Below are positions 1 to 8,245 of a stretch of 64,000 nucleotides of DNA, in pieces. The translations under genes were made by a program, and so were the position numbers. A model generated the notes under the pieces. The model was not told the origin of the DNA. It saw only the letters and a program-made list of their open reading frames with translations, and made no database searches. Source of the DNA: Betaproteobacteria bacterium (GTDB taxonomy: Bacteria; Pseudomonadota; Gammaproteobacteria; Burkholderiales; SG8-39); NCBI GenBank assembly GCA_016195915.1, contig JACPYS010000058.1, positions 170,877-234,876 of the forward strand, in the 5' to 3' direction. Each line of letters starts with the position of its first letter. Position 1 is the stretch's first letter.

Positions 1-808
1 TCTCCCAGTCCCAACCGTTCGAGATGCCATAGAGCAGCCCTGCGCGGTAGGCGTCGCCGCAGCCGGTCGGATCGACCACGGTCTCGGCCTCTACGCATGG
101 CACTTCGAGTCGTTTGCCATCGGCATAAATATGCGAACCGTGCGCACCGAGGGTGACGATGAGCGCCCTGACCTCGCGGGCGATCGCTGCGAGCTTTCTA
201 CCCGTCTTGTCCTCGAGAAGCTTGCCTTCATAGTCGTTCACCGCGACGTAGTCCGCAAGGCGGATGAATTCTTCGAGTTCCGTGGCTGAAAACATCGGCA
301 AACCCTGCCCCGGATCGAACAGAAATGGAATGCCGTGTTCGGCGCATTGCCGTGCGTGCTGGTGCATGCCCTCCTTGCCGTCGGGCGAGACGGTTGCCAG
401 CTTTGCGCCCAGGCCTGGCGTGATGCGATTCTCATGTGCGAAATTCATCGCGCCGGGATGAAACGCGGTGATCTGATTGTCGTCGAGGTCGGTGGTGATG
501 AAGGCCTGGGCCGTGAACTGCCCTGGAATGCGCCTGAGATGGGTCTGCGCAATGCCCAGCGCATCGAGGCGGGCGGAGTACGGCCCGATGTCTTGGCCCA
601 CGGTCGCCATCAGCAGCGGATTGCCGCCAAGTAGCTTCAGGCTGTAACCGATGTTGCCCGACGTGCCGCCGAACTCGCGGCGCATCTCGGGGGTAAGGAA
701 GCACACATTGAGGATGTGCAGCTGGTCGGCGAGGAGATGGTTCCTGAACCGGTCGGGAAATACCATGATGGTGTCGTAGGCGATCGATCCGGTAATCAGC
801 GTGCTCAA
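1..808 (-). CDS. PfkB-family carbohydrate (adenosine-type) kinase, 3' end cut by window
   Basis: Cytoplasmic ribokinase-superfamily kinase that phosphorylates a sugar or nucleoside with ATP. The first 269 residues are visible. The N-terminal part has the family's Gly-rich GTSGNIGYS segment, and the PfkB signature DPTGCGDAYRAGL lies near residue 250, with the catalytic Asp in GCGDAYRAG. About 40 C-terminal residues lie outside the window. The start is a TTG at 808 because AGGAG sits six bases upstream; no ATG is in frame nearby. Betaproteobacterial homologues are often called adenosine kinase, but the substrate cannot be read from the sequence. It is last in the minus-strand group beginning at aroQ/accB. 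Confidence 0.88.
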   Translation of the reverse strand, partial: MSTLITGSIAYDTIMVFPDRFRNHLLADQLHILNVCFLTPEMRREFGGTSGNIGYSLKLLGGNPLLMATVGQDIGPYSARLDALGIAQTHLRRIPGQFTAQAFITTDLDDNQITAFHPGAMNFAHENRITPGLGAKLATVSPDGKEGMHQHARQCAEHGIPFLFDPGQGLPMFSATELEEFIRLADYVAVNDYEGKLLEDKTGRKLAAIAREVRALIVTLGAHGSHIYADGKRLEVPCVEAETVVDPTGCGDAYRAGLLYGISNGWDWE

Positions 809-824
809 TTCGTGCTCCTATCGT

Positions 825-1727
825 CTATGGAAAAAACAGGTACAAGCGGTAACCGGTGGCTCGCACCTTGGCTGCCTCCAGGTGCAGGCGCAGCGATTCC
901 TCTGCGCCGGGCGCGATGCCGCCAACCGCAGCCCGCCGGCCGGCGAGATACTCCGCCGGCGACAGCACGCGCCGAACCACGGCCTCATCGCGTTCGTTGT
1001 TGAGCGTGAGTTCGAGCGAAGGAAGCTCCTGCGGGAAGGGCGCGCGGTTTCGCACCACCGCGTTGAGCACCAGTACATTCGCGCGATTCGAATCGGCCTG
1101 CAGGTCAGATGATTCGATGCTTAGAAGTTCCGCGCGCCGCGGCAACCGCAATTCGCAATCCAGCATCTCGCACGCGATCTCGAGGTGCGGGCGCGTCTCG
1201 GGAAACAGTGCTGCGACTTCTGTGCGGAAATGAAACAGCGCTTGTGCCGCCGCAGCCGCGAGCGCAATCAGCGAGAGCAATCCCCAGGTGAACCGGAATT
1301 CGCGCCGTGCCGGGCGTTCCGCGAGGAACTCGGGCAGCGCCCGCGCATCGGCGTTCGCGGCGAGCGCGGTATACGCAGCATCCAGTGCTTCAGGGGCAGC
1401 CAAGACCGCCGGTGCGATCGGCACGACGGGCGCGGCCGGTGCGGCTGTGTCGAGTTGTGGCGGTGTGCCCTCGTCTGCGTCCCCGCCCCTACTGCGGACC
1501 GAGGCCACGCTTGGCTCGGCCGTCGGCCACTCGCGTGGATCGAACAAGCCGATCTGCGGAGAGGGTTCATCGGGCTCAGGGCGCTGCGGGTCCTGCACCA
1601 GGTGGGCGACGCCATTGAAAACCTTCGCGCACTTGCCGCAGCGCACCCTGCCCTCGCGTGCCGAAAGTTGCGTTGGCAGAACGCGAAACGCGGTCGAGCA
1701 TTCCGGGCAGCGTGTAACCAGGCTCAT
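825..1727 (-). CDS. Zinc-ribbon and DUF3426 single-span membrane protein
   Basis: A 300-residue protein of unknown function. It begins with an MJ0042-type zinc ribbon (Cys7-x2-Cys10 and Cys30-x2-Cys33). A long Pro/Ala-rich linker follows, then one hydrophobic span near residues 150-170, and a C-terminal DUF3426 domain that should lie in the periplasm. The start ATG at 1727 overlaps the prmA stop as ATGA, so the two genes are translationally coupled; a start nine codons further upstream is possible but would overlap prmA more. DUF3426 proteins commonly follow prmA in Betaproteobacteria. The architecture suggests a membrane-anchored sensor or scaffold, which is inference. Confidence 0.85.
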   Translation of the reverse strand: MSLVTRCPECSTAFRVLPTQLSAREGRVRCGKCAKVFNGVAHLVQDPQRPEPDEPSPQIGLFDPREWPTAEPSVASVRSRGGDADEGTPPQLDTAAPAAPVVPIAPAVLAAPEALDAAYTALAANADARALPEFLAERPARREFRFTWGLLSLIALAAAAAQALFHFRTEVAALFPETRPHLEIACEMLDCELRLPRRAELLSIESSDLQADSNRANVLVLNAVVRNRAPFPQELPSLELTLNNERDEAVVRRVLSPAEYLAGRRAAVGGIAPGAEESLRLHLEAAKVRATGYRLYLFFP

Positions 1728-2632
1728 CGGCGGTCCCCACTCAGCAACACCCATCCGTCTTCTTCACCGGCGACCCCGATCTCGAACTGGTCGCGGTACG
1801 CGGCGAGCACTTCTCCGGCCTGATCGGCAAGGATGCCCGACAACGCGATGCGGCGTCCCGCCCTTTCGGAAAGCAGCGGCGCGAGCACGATGAGCGGCCG
1901 CGCAAGTATGTTCGCCACGACGACGTCGGCGCAGAAGGCCGGCAGCGCGTCAGGCAGGAACAGCCGGACCCTGGCGTGGTTGCGTGCCGCGTTTTCCGCA
2001 GTGGTGACGAGCGCCTGCGGATCGATGTCCACTCCGAAAGCCTCGGCTGCCCCGAGCTTGGCCGCGGCGATGGTCAATATGCCGGAACCGCAGCCGTAGT
2101 CGAGGACGATTGGGTCGCCGCGCTCCCCGTTGGCATTCCGCAGCTCGCGCGCCAGCCATGCGAGAACAAGCCGGGTGGTCGGATGGCTGCCGGTGCCGAA
2201 CGCGAGCCCGGGGTCGATCCGCAGATTGACGGCATCGGGTTCGGGCGGTTCACTCCAACTCGGGACCACCCACAGACCCTCGACAATACGGATTGGCACG
2301 AACTGCTGTTGTGTCGCCCGCACCCAGTCGCGATCGACAAGGCGCTCCATGCGAAAGGCGGACGGCGCATCGCACCCGCTTGCGAGGACGGCCGCGTCCA
2401 GTGCGACCGCAGGCGCTGAGTCCGGATCGAATAGTGCCACGATGCGGTTGCGCTGCCATGGCCGCAGCACGGCACCGGGTTCCGCGAACTGGGGTGCTTC
2501 GGTCGCGCTTCCGGCATCTGCATCCTCGATCGAAACCGATTGCGCCCCGGCTTCGAGCAGCGCGTCGGCGAGCGCCTCGGTATCCGGCGCGGCGACCTCA
2601 ACGAGTAGCGTCTGCCAATGCATTCCGATCAC
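1724..2632 (-). CDS. prmA: Ribosomal protein L11 methyltransferase
   Basis: Cytoplasmic SAM-dependent methyltransferase that trimethylates ribosomal protein L11. The 302-residue product has the N-terminal L11-recognition domain followed by a class I methyltransferase domain. SAM motif I (LDYGCGSGILTIAAAKLG) and the later VVANILARPL segment, matching the family NxxA motif, are visible. The GTG at 2632 is taken as start; an ATG at 2623 (MHWQTLL...) is equally possible, and neither has a strong ribosome site. It lies about 30 bp downstream of accC, the usual neighbourhood for this gene in Betaproteobacteria. Confidence 0.95.
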   Translation of the reverse strand: MIGMHWQTLLVEVAAPDTEALADALLEAGAQSVSIEDADAGSATEAPQFAEPGAVLRPWQRNRIVALFDPDSAPAVALDAAVLASGCDAPSAFRMERLVDRDWVRATQQQFVPIRIVEGLWVVPSWSEPPEPDAVNLRIDPGLAFGTGSHPTTRLVLAWLARELRNANGERGDPIVLDYGCGSGILTIAAAKLGAAEAFGVDIDPQALVTTAENAARNHARVRLFLPDALPAFCADVVVANILARPLIVLAPLLSERAGRRIALSGILADQAGEVLAAYRDQFEIGVAGEEDGWVLLSGDRR

Positions 2633-2663
2633 GCGTCTCGCCGCAACACGGTTTTGCCTGCGC

Positions 2664-4022
2664 TCATTTGCCCTTGTTCAGTTCATGCGCGAGCTTCTGC
2701 TCGAGGTAATGAATCGAAGTGCCGCCGCGCACGAAGCGGCTGTCGTGCAGCAGGTCGCGGTGCAGCGCGATATTGGTCTGGATGCCCTCGATCACCATCT
2801 CCGAGAGCGCGATGCGCATGCGCCGGATCGCCTGGTCGCGCGTGGCCCCGTAGGCGATCAGCTTGCCGATGAGCGAGTCGTAATTGGGAGGTATCGTGTA
2901 ACCGGCGTAGATGTGTGAATCGACGCGGATGCCCGGGCCGCCGGGCGGATGGTAGGACGCGATGCGCCCCGGCGATGCGGTGAACTTGTAGGGGTCTTCC
3001 GCATTGATGCGGCACTCGATCGCGTGCCCGCGGAATTCGATTTCGCGCTGACGGAACGGCAACTTCTCCCCTGCTGCAATGCGAATCTGCTGCTGCACGA
3101 TGTCGATGCCGGTGATCATCTCGGTGACCGGGTGCTCGACCTGCACGCGCGTGTTCATCTCGATGAAGAAGAATTCGCCGTTCTGGTACAGGAATTCGAA
3201 GGTACCGGCGCCCCGGTAGCCGATCTTGCGGCAGGCTTCGGCGCAACGCTCGCCGATACGCTCGCGCAGTCTTGCGGGCAAGTCGGGTGCCGGCGCCTCT
3301 TCGATGATTTTCTGGTGGCGGCGCTGCATCGAGCAGTCGCGCTCTCCCAGGTGCACCGCGTTTCTATGCTCGTCCGCAAGCACCTGAAACTCGACGTGCC
3401 GGGGGTTTTCCAGGAATTTCTCGATGTAGACGCTGGGGTTCGAAAACGCTGACTGGGCCTCCAGGCGCGTCAGGTTGACGGCGTTCAGAAGTGCCGCCTC
3501 GGTGTGGACCTCGCGCATGCCGCGGCCGCCGCCGCCGCCCGCCGCCTTGATGATGACCGGGTAGCCGACCTTGCGCGCGATCTTTACGATCTCGGCGGAA
3601 TCCTCGGGCAGCGCGCCCTCGGACCCGGGCACGCACGGCACGCCCGCCTTGATCATGGCCGCCTTCGCGTTCACCTTGTCGCCCATCAGGCGGATGTTTT
3701 CCGGCCGGGGGCCTATGAACACGAAGCCGCTCTTTTCCGCCTTCTCGGCGAAATCCGCGTTCTCCGAGAGAAAACCATAGCCCGGGTGGATCGCCTCCGC
3801 GTCGGTGACCTCTGCCGCGCTGATGATGGCCGGAATATTGAGGTAGCTTCCGGACGCCGCAGGCGGACCGATGCACACGGACTCGTCGGCAAGCTTTACG
3901 TATTTCGCTTCCGTATCCGCCTCAGAGTGCACCGCCACCGTGCGTATGTCCAACTCGCGGCAGGCGCGTTGGATGCGCAGCGCGATCTCGCCGCGGTTCG
4001 CGATCAGGACTTTTCCGAACAT
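2664..4022 (-). CDS. accC: Acetyl-CoA carboxylase, biotin carboxylase subunit
   Basis: ATP-grasp enzyme that carboxylates biotin on AccB in the first half-reaction of acetyl-CoA carboxylase, the committed step of fatty acid synthesis. At 452 residues it is full length. It opens with the biotin-carboxylase N-domain ([14 protein letters not shown]). The Gly-rich ATP loop [11 protein letters not shown] follows near residue 160, and the active-site segment [14 protein letters not shown] near residue 290. It starts four bases after the accB stop, so AccB and AccC should be made together from one mRNA. Confidence 0.98.
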   Translation of the reverse strand: MFGKVLIANRGEIALRIQRACRELDIRTVAVHSEADTEAKYVKLADESVCIGPPAASGSYLNIPAIISAAEVTDAEAIHPGYGFLSENADFAEKAEKSGFVFIGPRPENIRLMGDKVNAKAAMIKAGVPCVPGSEGALPEDSAEIVKIARKVGYPVIIKAAGGGGGRGMREVHTEAALLNAVNLTRLEAQSAFSNPSVYIEKFLENPRHVEFQVLADEHRNAVHLGERDCSMQRRHQKIIEEAPAPDLPARLRERIGERCAEACRKIGYRGAGTFEFLYQNGEFFFIEMNTRVQVEHPVTEMITGIDIVQQQIRIAAGEKLPFRQREIEFRGHAIECRINAEDPYKFTASPGRIASYHPPGGPGIRVDSHIYAGYTIPPNYDSLIGKLIAYGATRDQAIRRMRIALSEMVIEGIQTNIALHRDLLHDSRFVRGGTSIHYLEQKLAHELNKGK

Positions 4023-4026
4023 GCTG

Positions 4027-4488
4027 TCAGACGATGATGAACAGGGGCTGGCCGTATTCCACGGGTTGCCCGCTTTCGACCAGCACCGCCTTGACCACGC
4101 CCGAAGCGTCGGCCTCGATTTCGTTCATCAGCTTCATCGCTTCGATGATGCAGACCGTCTGCCCTTCCTTGACCGTTTGCCCGACCTCCACAAAAGGCTT
4201 CGCCTCGGGCGACGGGGAACGGTAGAACGTTCCCACCATCGGTGCTTTCATCGCGTGGCCCTCGGCATCGCCGGGCGGCAGCGCGGTTTCCGCGCCCTGC
4301 GATGCAGTGGTGGAGCGTCGCGCGGCCGGAACCGATACTTGGGTTGCCGGATTGACCACCTCCGCCGGCGGCCCGCCTCCGCCGCCACGCACGATCTTCA
4401 CCTTCTCTTCACCCTCGGTGATCTCAAGTTCGCCAATTCCAGAGTCCTTCACCAGATCGATCAGCTTCTTCAGCTTGCGCAGGTCCAT
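4027..4488 (-). CDS. accB: Biotin carboxyl carrier protein of acetyl-CoA carboxylase
   Basis: Carrier subunit whose biotin shuttles carboxyl groups from AccC to the carboxyltransferase. The product is 153 residues: an N-terminal helix ([16 protein letters not shown]), a Gly/Pro/Ala linker and a C-terminal biotinyl domain. The EAMKLMN motif places the biotinylated lysine at residue 119. The start is ATG 4488, because the family begins with MDLRKxKxLI and GAGG lies upstream; the open frame continues further upstream but would overlap aroQ. It is followed at once by accC. Confidence 0.97.
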   Translation of the reverse strand: MDLRKLKKLIDLVKDSGIGELEITEGEEKVKIVRGGGGGPPAEVVNPATQVSVPAARRSTTASQGAETALPPGDAEGHAMKAPMVGTFYRSPSPEAKPFVEVGQTVKEGQTVCIIEAMKLMNEIEADASGVVKAVLVESGQPVEYGQPLFIIV

Positions 4489-4519
4489 GGGTGCCCTCGG
4501 CGTTGCGGGATACTGGCTT

Positions 4520-4978
4520 TCAAACCGCTGACAAGACGTATTCAAGGGCCAGGTCGTAACCCCGGCTGCCGAGCCCGCAGACGGTACCGACGGCAACTTC
4601 GGAGAAGTAAGAATGGCGGCGGAATGCCTCGCGGGCGTGGATGTTCGATAGGTGAACCTCTATGAACGGGATTTTCACTGCGGCCAGTGCATCGCGCATT
4701 GCGATGCTAGTGTGCGTATAAGCCGCGGGGTTGATGATGATCATGCGTACGCCATCACCCCCCGCGCGCTGGATCCGGTCGACCAGGATTCCCTCATGGT
4801 TGCTCTGAAACGTCTGCAATTGCACACCCGCCTTCTTTGCGCGGGTTGCGAGCCGACGATTGATTTCATTCAGAGTCTCGCGTCCATACAGATGGGGTTC
4901 CCGGGCGCCCAACAGATTCAGATTCGGCCCATGGATGACAAGGATCGAATTCGAGGACGATTTTCGAGGTTTTTTCAA
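4520..4978 (-). CDS. aroQ: Type II 3-dehydroquinate dehydratase
   Basis: Dodecameric shikimate-pathway enzyme that converts 3-dehydroquinate to 3-dehydroshikimate. All family blocks are visible: GPNLNLLG near the N-terminus, [26 protein letters not shown] (catalytic His) and CGLGSRGY. The TTG at 4978 is preferred because GGAG lies six bases before it and the product (152 residues) then matches usual length. An ATG at 5023 would add 15 residues and has a less well placed AGAGGA. It lies directly upstream of accB, a common arrangement in Proteobacteria. Confidence 0.93.
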   Translation of the reverse strand: MKKPRKSSSNSILVIHGPNLNLLGAREPHLYGRETLNEINRRLATRAKKAGVQLQTFQSNHEGILVDRIQRAGGDGVRMIIINPAAYTHTSIAMRDALAAVKIPFIEVHLSNIHAREAFRRHSYFSEVAVGTVCGLGSRGYDLALEYVLSAV

Positions 4979-5059
4979 AGAATTCTCCGAAGATGGCCAC
5001 AGTTTAGCAGACGATCGTCGCATATTCCTCTGCCCGGCTGGCTCACCGGTTTCACCGAG

Positions 5060-5593
5060 CTAGATCGAAACAATCAACGCGGATAAACGGCGCTCGAGCG
5101 CGGCCTCCGAGATGATCCCCAGTGTGCGTTCGGCCAACAGGCCATGACGATCCACGACCACCGTGAATGGAAGACCTCCAGCCGAGTTACCGAGGCGCCT
5201 CATCAGCTCGATCAGACCGGAGTCGCCTAAGACCACAGAGTAGGCAACGGGCAGAGTTTTCAAGAAATCCACGACATTGCCCGCTTGATCGACGGCGATA
5301 CCCACAATTTCGACTCCAGAACCTGACATCTTGGCGTGAATCCGGTTCAGTGCGGGAATCTCTTCGCGGCAGGGTGCGCACCAAGTTGCCCAAAAGTTGC
5401 AAACCAGCACCCGTCCAGACCACTTCGAGAGGGTAACGGGCCGTCCCTCGATATCCCGGAGCGGAACACCGAGCAAGGCGCCCACATCCGCCGCGCTCGG
5501 GTCGGACCGAAGCTTCGGACCGAAATACCATCCGGATGCCGCCGCCGCCGCGCCGACTCCGACCAGAACCAGGGCCTCGCGACGGTTAGCCAT
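5060..5593 (-). CDS. TlpA-family membrane-anchored thioredoxin
   Basis: A 177-residue protein. A short hydrophobic N-terminal stretch (about residues 8-24) acts as an uncleaved anchor or signal peptide. It is followed by an AhpC/TSA-TlpA thioredoxin fold with WCAPC (Cys72, Cys75) and the cis-Pro region GGLPFTVVVDRHG. Such proteins reduce disulfides in periplasmic substrates such as apocytochromes, or act as general periplasmic reductants. The start ATG 5593 overlaps the upstream gene by eight bases. It is one of two TlpA proteins in the window; the partner is unknown. Confidence 0.9.
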   Translation of the reverse strand: MANRREALVLVGVGAAAAASGWYFGPKLRSDPSAADVGALLGVPLRDIEGRPVTLSKWSGRVLVCNFWATWCAPCREEIPALNRIHAKMSGSGVEIVGIAVDQAGNVVDFLKTLPVAYSVVLGDSGLIELMRRLGNSAGGLPFTVVVDRHGLLAERTLGIISEAALERRLSALIVSI

Positions 5594-6188
5594 CGAGAAG
5601 TGAGCGAACTTCGGCAATGCCGGCGCGCTCGATTACGCGGCCGGCCAGCGAAGTTTTTAGTGCGACGCGCTCGTCGCGAGAATCGAAAATGGCGAGTCTC
5701 ACCGGGCGTTCCTGCCAATCGAAGGCGAGTACGTTTGCCGCACGCGCCCGGTCGCCCGCGAAGCGTCGCTGTTCCCTGGAGGTGAAGGACAGCCCCCGCT
5801 CGAGCAGAAACAATTCGACCAACTTGTCGCTTTCGGGGAACAGGTGCAACTCGATCTCCGACTGCCGGCCCGCCGTGCCTTTGAGGATTGCGCCGGTAAG
5901 GTAAGGGTGGAAAGCGGTCAGTTCCTGCATCAGATCCAACGCGGAGCGGCGCAGCGCCTTCACGCGATCGGGGTGCTCCTCGGACTGAAAGAGCGACTGG
6001 TGGGCACGCAAGGCCAATTCGATTTCCTCGTTGGCCGGCAAACTTTGCGTCTCCGGTGCACCAAGCGCACGCACGGCTTTACGCTTGGCAAGCGCGTAGT
6101 CGTCAACGCCATCTTCCGCCATGATGCGAGCGGCAGCCGCGGCGATTGCGGCGCGCATCCCGTTGTGCCGGGTTCGATTGCGGCTCAT
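5586..6188 (-). CDS. Conserved protein of unknown function
   Basis: A 200-residue soluble protein that I cannot assign to a named family. It is charged, largely helical in its first half, and has no signal peptide. The central segment (GTAGRQSEIELHLFPES) vaguely resembles the metal-binding strand of nucleotidyltransferase-fold proteins, which is inference only. It overlaps the following TlpA gene by eight bases and is divergent from mpl across a 95-bp gap. The ATG at 6188 is the only convincing start. Confidence 0.7.
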   Translation of the reverse strand: MSRNRTRHNGMRAAIAAAAARIMAEDGVDDYALAKRKAVRALGAPETQSLPANEEIELALRAHQSLFQSEEHPDRVKALRRSALDLMQELTAFHPYLTGAILKGTAGRQSEIELHLFPESDKLVELFLLERGLSFTSREQRRFAGDRARAANVLAFDWQERPVRLAIFDSRDERVALKTSLAGRVIERAGIAEVRSLLDG

Positions 6189-6249
6189 GGCTTTGAGGTG
6201 AACAATGATCCCCCCATGATACCTGAGCTATGCGATTCCCGGGATCGCA

Positions 6250-6255
6250 TACAAT
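6250..6255 (+). promoter_or_regulatory. Possible -10 element for mpl
   Basis: TACAAT lies 28 bases upstream of the mpl ATG in the divergent gap. No convincing -35 is seen 17 bases upstream. It matches the -10-only pattern repeated elsewhere in the window. Confidence 0.3.
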
Positions 6256-6283
6256 TCCTGCGTATTGGTCAAATTAAGCGACG

Positions 6284-7642
6284 ATGGCCGCCAAACACCT
6301 GCATATTCTCGGAATTTGTGGAACATTTATGGGTGGACTTGCCGCGATTGCGCGGGAAGCCGGCTATCGGGTAACAGGGTGCGACGCCAACGTATACCCG
6401 CCGATGAGCGAGCAGCTTCGGGCGCTGAGTATCGATCTGGTAGAGGGATTTGGCGCGGAACAACTATCGCTTAGACCGAACATGTGGGTAGTAGGCAATG
6501 TGGTTAGCCGCGGCAACCCCCTCATGGAGGCTATCCTGGATTCAGGACAGCGCTATTGTTCCGGACCGCAGTGGCTGTCGGAGAAAGTGCTTTACGGAAA
6601 GTGGGTACTTGCAGTTGCTGGGACTCACGGTAAGACAACGACTGCGGCGATGCTCGCCTGGATTCTTGAACAGGCCGATCTTCACCCGGGATTTCTGATC
6701 GGCGGCGTTCCGCAGAATTTCCCGGTTTCCGCCCGGCATTCCCCTGTCGGTGCACCCTTCGTCATCGAAGCCGACGAGTACGACACCGCTTTTTTCGACA
6801 AGCGCTCGAAATTCGTCCACTATCGGCCAAAGACCGCGATATTGAATAATCTTGAATTCGATCATGCGGACATCTTCGCCGATCTTGCAGATATAGAGCG
6901 CCGATTCCACCACTTGGTGAGGATCGTGCCGAGATCAGGAAAGTTGGTGGTGAACGGATCCGATTCGGCCCTTGCCCGGGTATTGGCCAAGGGCAGTTGG
7001 TCGCCGATCGATCGTTTCGGCGTTTCCGATGGCTGGAGTGCGGGCGAGGAGCAAGACGACGGCGGTTTCGACGTGTATCGCGAAGGTGAAGCGTTGGGGC
7101 GCGTGCGCTGGTCGCTTTGCGGAGATCACAATCGCATGAACGCGCTGGCCGGTATCGCGGCCGCTTGCCACGCAGGAGTCGAGCCGGCGGCCGCGATTAA
7201 AGCCTTGTCGGGATTTGAAAGCGTGCGGCGCCGTCTGGAGGTGCGCGGGACGATTCGCGGAATTACGGTATACGACGATTTTGCGCATCATCCGACCGCA
7301 ATTTCCACCACCATCGCGGGTCTGCGTCGTAGGGTCGGCACGGCGCGGATCCTCGCCGTCCTGGAGCCGCGCTCGAATACCATGAAACTTGGCGCGATGA
7401 AGGAGAGGCTGCCGGGCAGTGTCGAGCAGGCCGACCGGGTTTACGTCTATCAACCAAGCCTTGCATGGGATGCTGGGCAGGTGTTCGCGTCGCTCGCGTC
7501 GCGTATCTGGTGTGGCACTGACCTTGGAGCCTTGATTGAGCGCGTGGCGAGCGAAGCGGAGCCAGGCGATCATGTCCTTGTGATGTCCAATGGCGATTTT
7601 GGCGGAGTGCACGAAAAGCTGCTCCGGAGGCTGGCTGGATGA
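6284..7642 (+). CDS. mpl: UDP-MurNAc:L-Ala-gamma-D-Glu-meso-DAP ligase (murein recycling)
   Basis: Cytoplasmic Mur-ligase-family enzyme that joins recycled murein tripeptide to UDP-MurNAc using ATP. The 452-residue length fits Mpl. The first block, HILGICGTFMGGLAAIAREAG, replaces the MurC-type opening. The ATP P-loop AGTHGKTTT lies near residues 110-118, EADEYDTAFFDKRSKF follows, and the C-terminal ligand domain includes YDDFAHHPTA. The short opening with NKLIL-free N-terminus and the EADEYD block favour Mpl over MurC. Its stop overlaps the next start by four bases. Confidence 0.95.
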   Translation: MAAKHLHILGICGTFMGGLAAIAREAGYRVTGCDANVYPPMSEQLRALSIDLVEGFGAEQLSLRPNMWVVGNVVSRGNPLMEAILDSGQRYCSGPQWLSEKVLYGKWVLAVAGTHGKTTTAAMLAWILEQADLHPGFLIGGVPQNFPVSARHSPVGAPFVIEADEYDTAFFDKRSKFVHYRPKTAILNNLEFDHADIFADLADIERRFHHLVRIVPRSGKLVVNGSDSALARVLAKGSWSPIDRFGVSDGWSAGEEQDDGGFDVYREGEALGRVRWSLCGDHNRMNALAGIAAACHAGVEPAAAIKALSGFESVRRRLEVRGTIRGITVYDDFAHHPTAISTTIAGLRRRVGTARILAVLEPRSNTMKLGAMKERLPGSVEQADRVYVYQPSLAWDAGQVFASLASRIWCGTDLGALIERVASEAEPGDHVLVMSNGDFGGVHEKLLRRLAG

Positions 7643-8211
7643 TCGTTTACCTGCACGGGTTCAATAGCGCGCCGTCATCGCACAAGGCGCGGACCATGGC
7701 CGCGTGGATGGCGGTCCGCGGGCTTGCCGCGCAGTTCGTTTGTCCGGCGCTGCCCGACGTACCGAACCAGGCAATCCGGCTGGCCGAGACCGAGCTTATA
7801 CGCCACACGAGAGCGCAGGTCACCCTCGTCGGCAGTTCGCTGGGTGGCTTCTACGCGACTTGGCTGGCGGAAAAGCATGGCTTGCGCGCAGTGCTGATCA
7901 ATCCGGCGGTTCGCCCCTACGCAGGTCTGGAGGCCCTGCTCGGCGCGCAGAAGAATCTTTACACCGCGGCCGAATATGAGCTCACGCGCGAGCATCTCGC
8001 GCAACTGCAGGCGCTCGAAGCACCCAGTATCGACCCCGAGCGCTATCTGCTCCTGCTGGAAACCGGAGATGAAGTGCTCGCTTGGCGCGGCGCGGCGCTC
8101 AGATACGAGGGCGCGCGCATGTGCGTTCGGGACGGAGGCGACCACACTCTCAGGAGCTTCCCGGATCACTTGCCGCGCATCGCGGCGTTCGCGGGACTGA
8201 GTGCCCGGTAG
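7639..8211 (+). CDS. YqiA/YcfP-family alpha/beta-fold esterase
   Basis: A 190-residue protein with the alpha/beta hydrolase opening MIVYLHGFNSAPSSHKA and the nucleophile elbow GSSLGGFYA near residues 64-72. A C-terminal GGDHTL supplies the likely catalytic His, and LLLLETGDEVL the acid region. YqiA in E. coli hydrolyses short acyl-CoA or ester substrates in vitro; the natural substrate is unknown. It overlaps mpl by four bases (ATGA), so the two are co-translated. Confidence 0.9.
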   Translation: MIVYLHGFNSAPSSHKARTMAAWMAVRGLAAQFVCPALPDVPNQAIRLAETELIRHTRAQVTLVGSSLGGFYATWLAEKHGLRAVLINPAVRPYAGLEALLGAQKNLYTAAEYELTREHLAQLQALEAPSIDPERYLLLLETGDEVLAWRGAALRYEGARMCVRDGGDHTLRSFPDHLPRIAAFAGLSAR

Positions 8212-8222
8212 ACAGGCGCGCG

Positions 8223-8228
8223 TATAAT
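8223..8228 (+). promoter_or_regulatory. Consensus -10 element (TATAAT) for the RNB nuclease
   Basis: A perfect TATAAT ends 17 bases before the ATG at 8246, predicting a very short leader. No good -35 hexamer is present at the expected spacing. Confidence 0.5.
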
Positions 8229-8245
8229 CCGGCGCTTTGCGCACG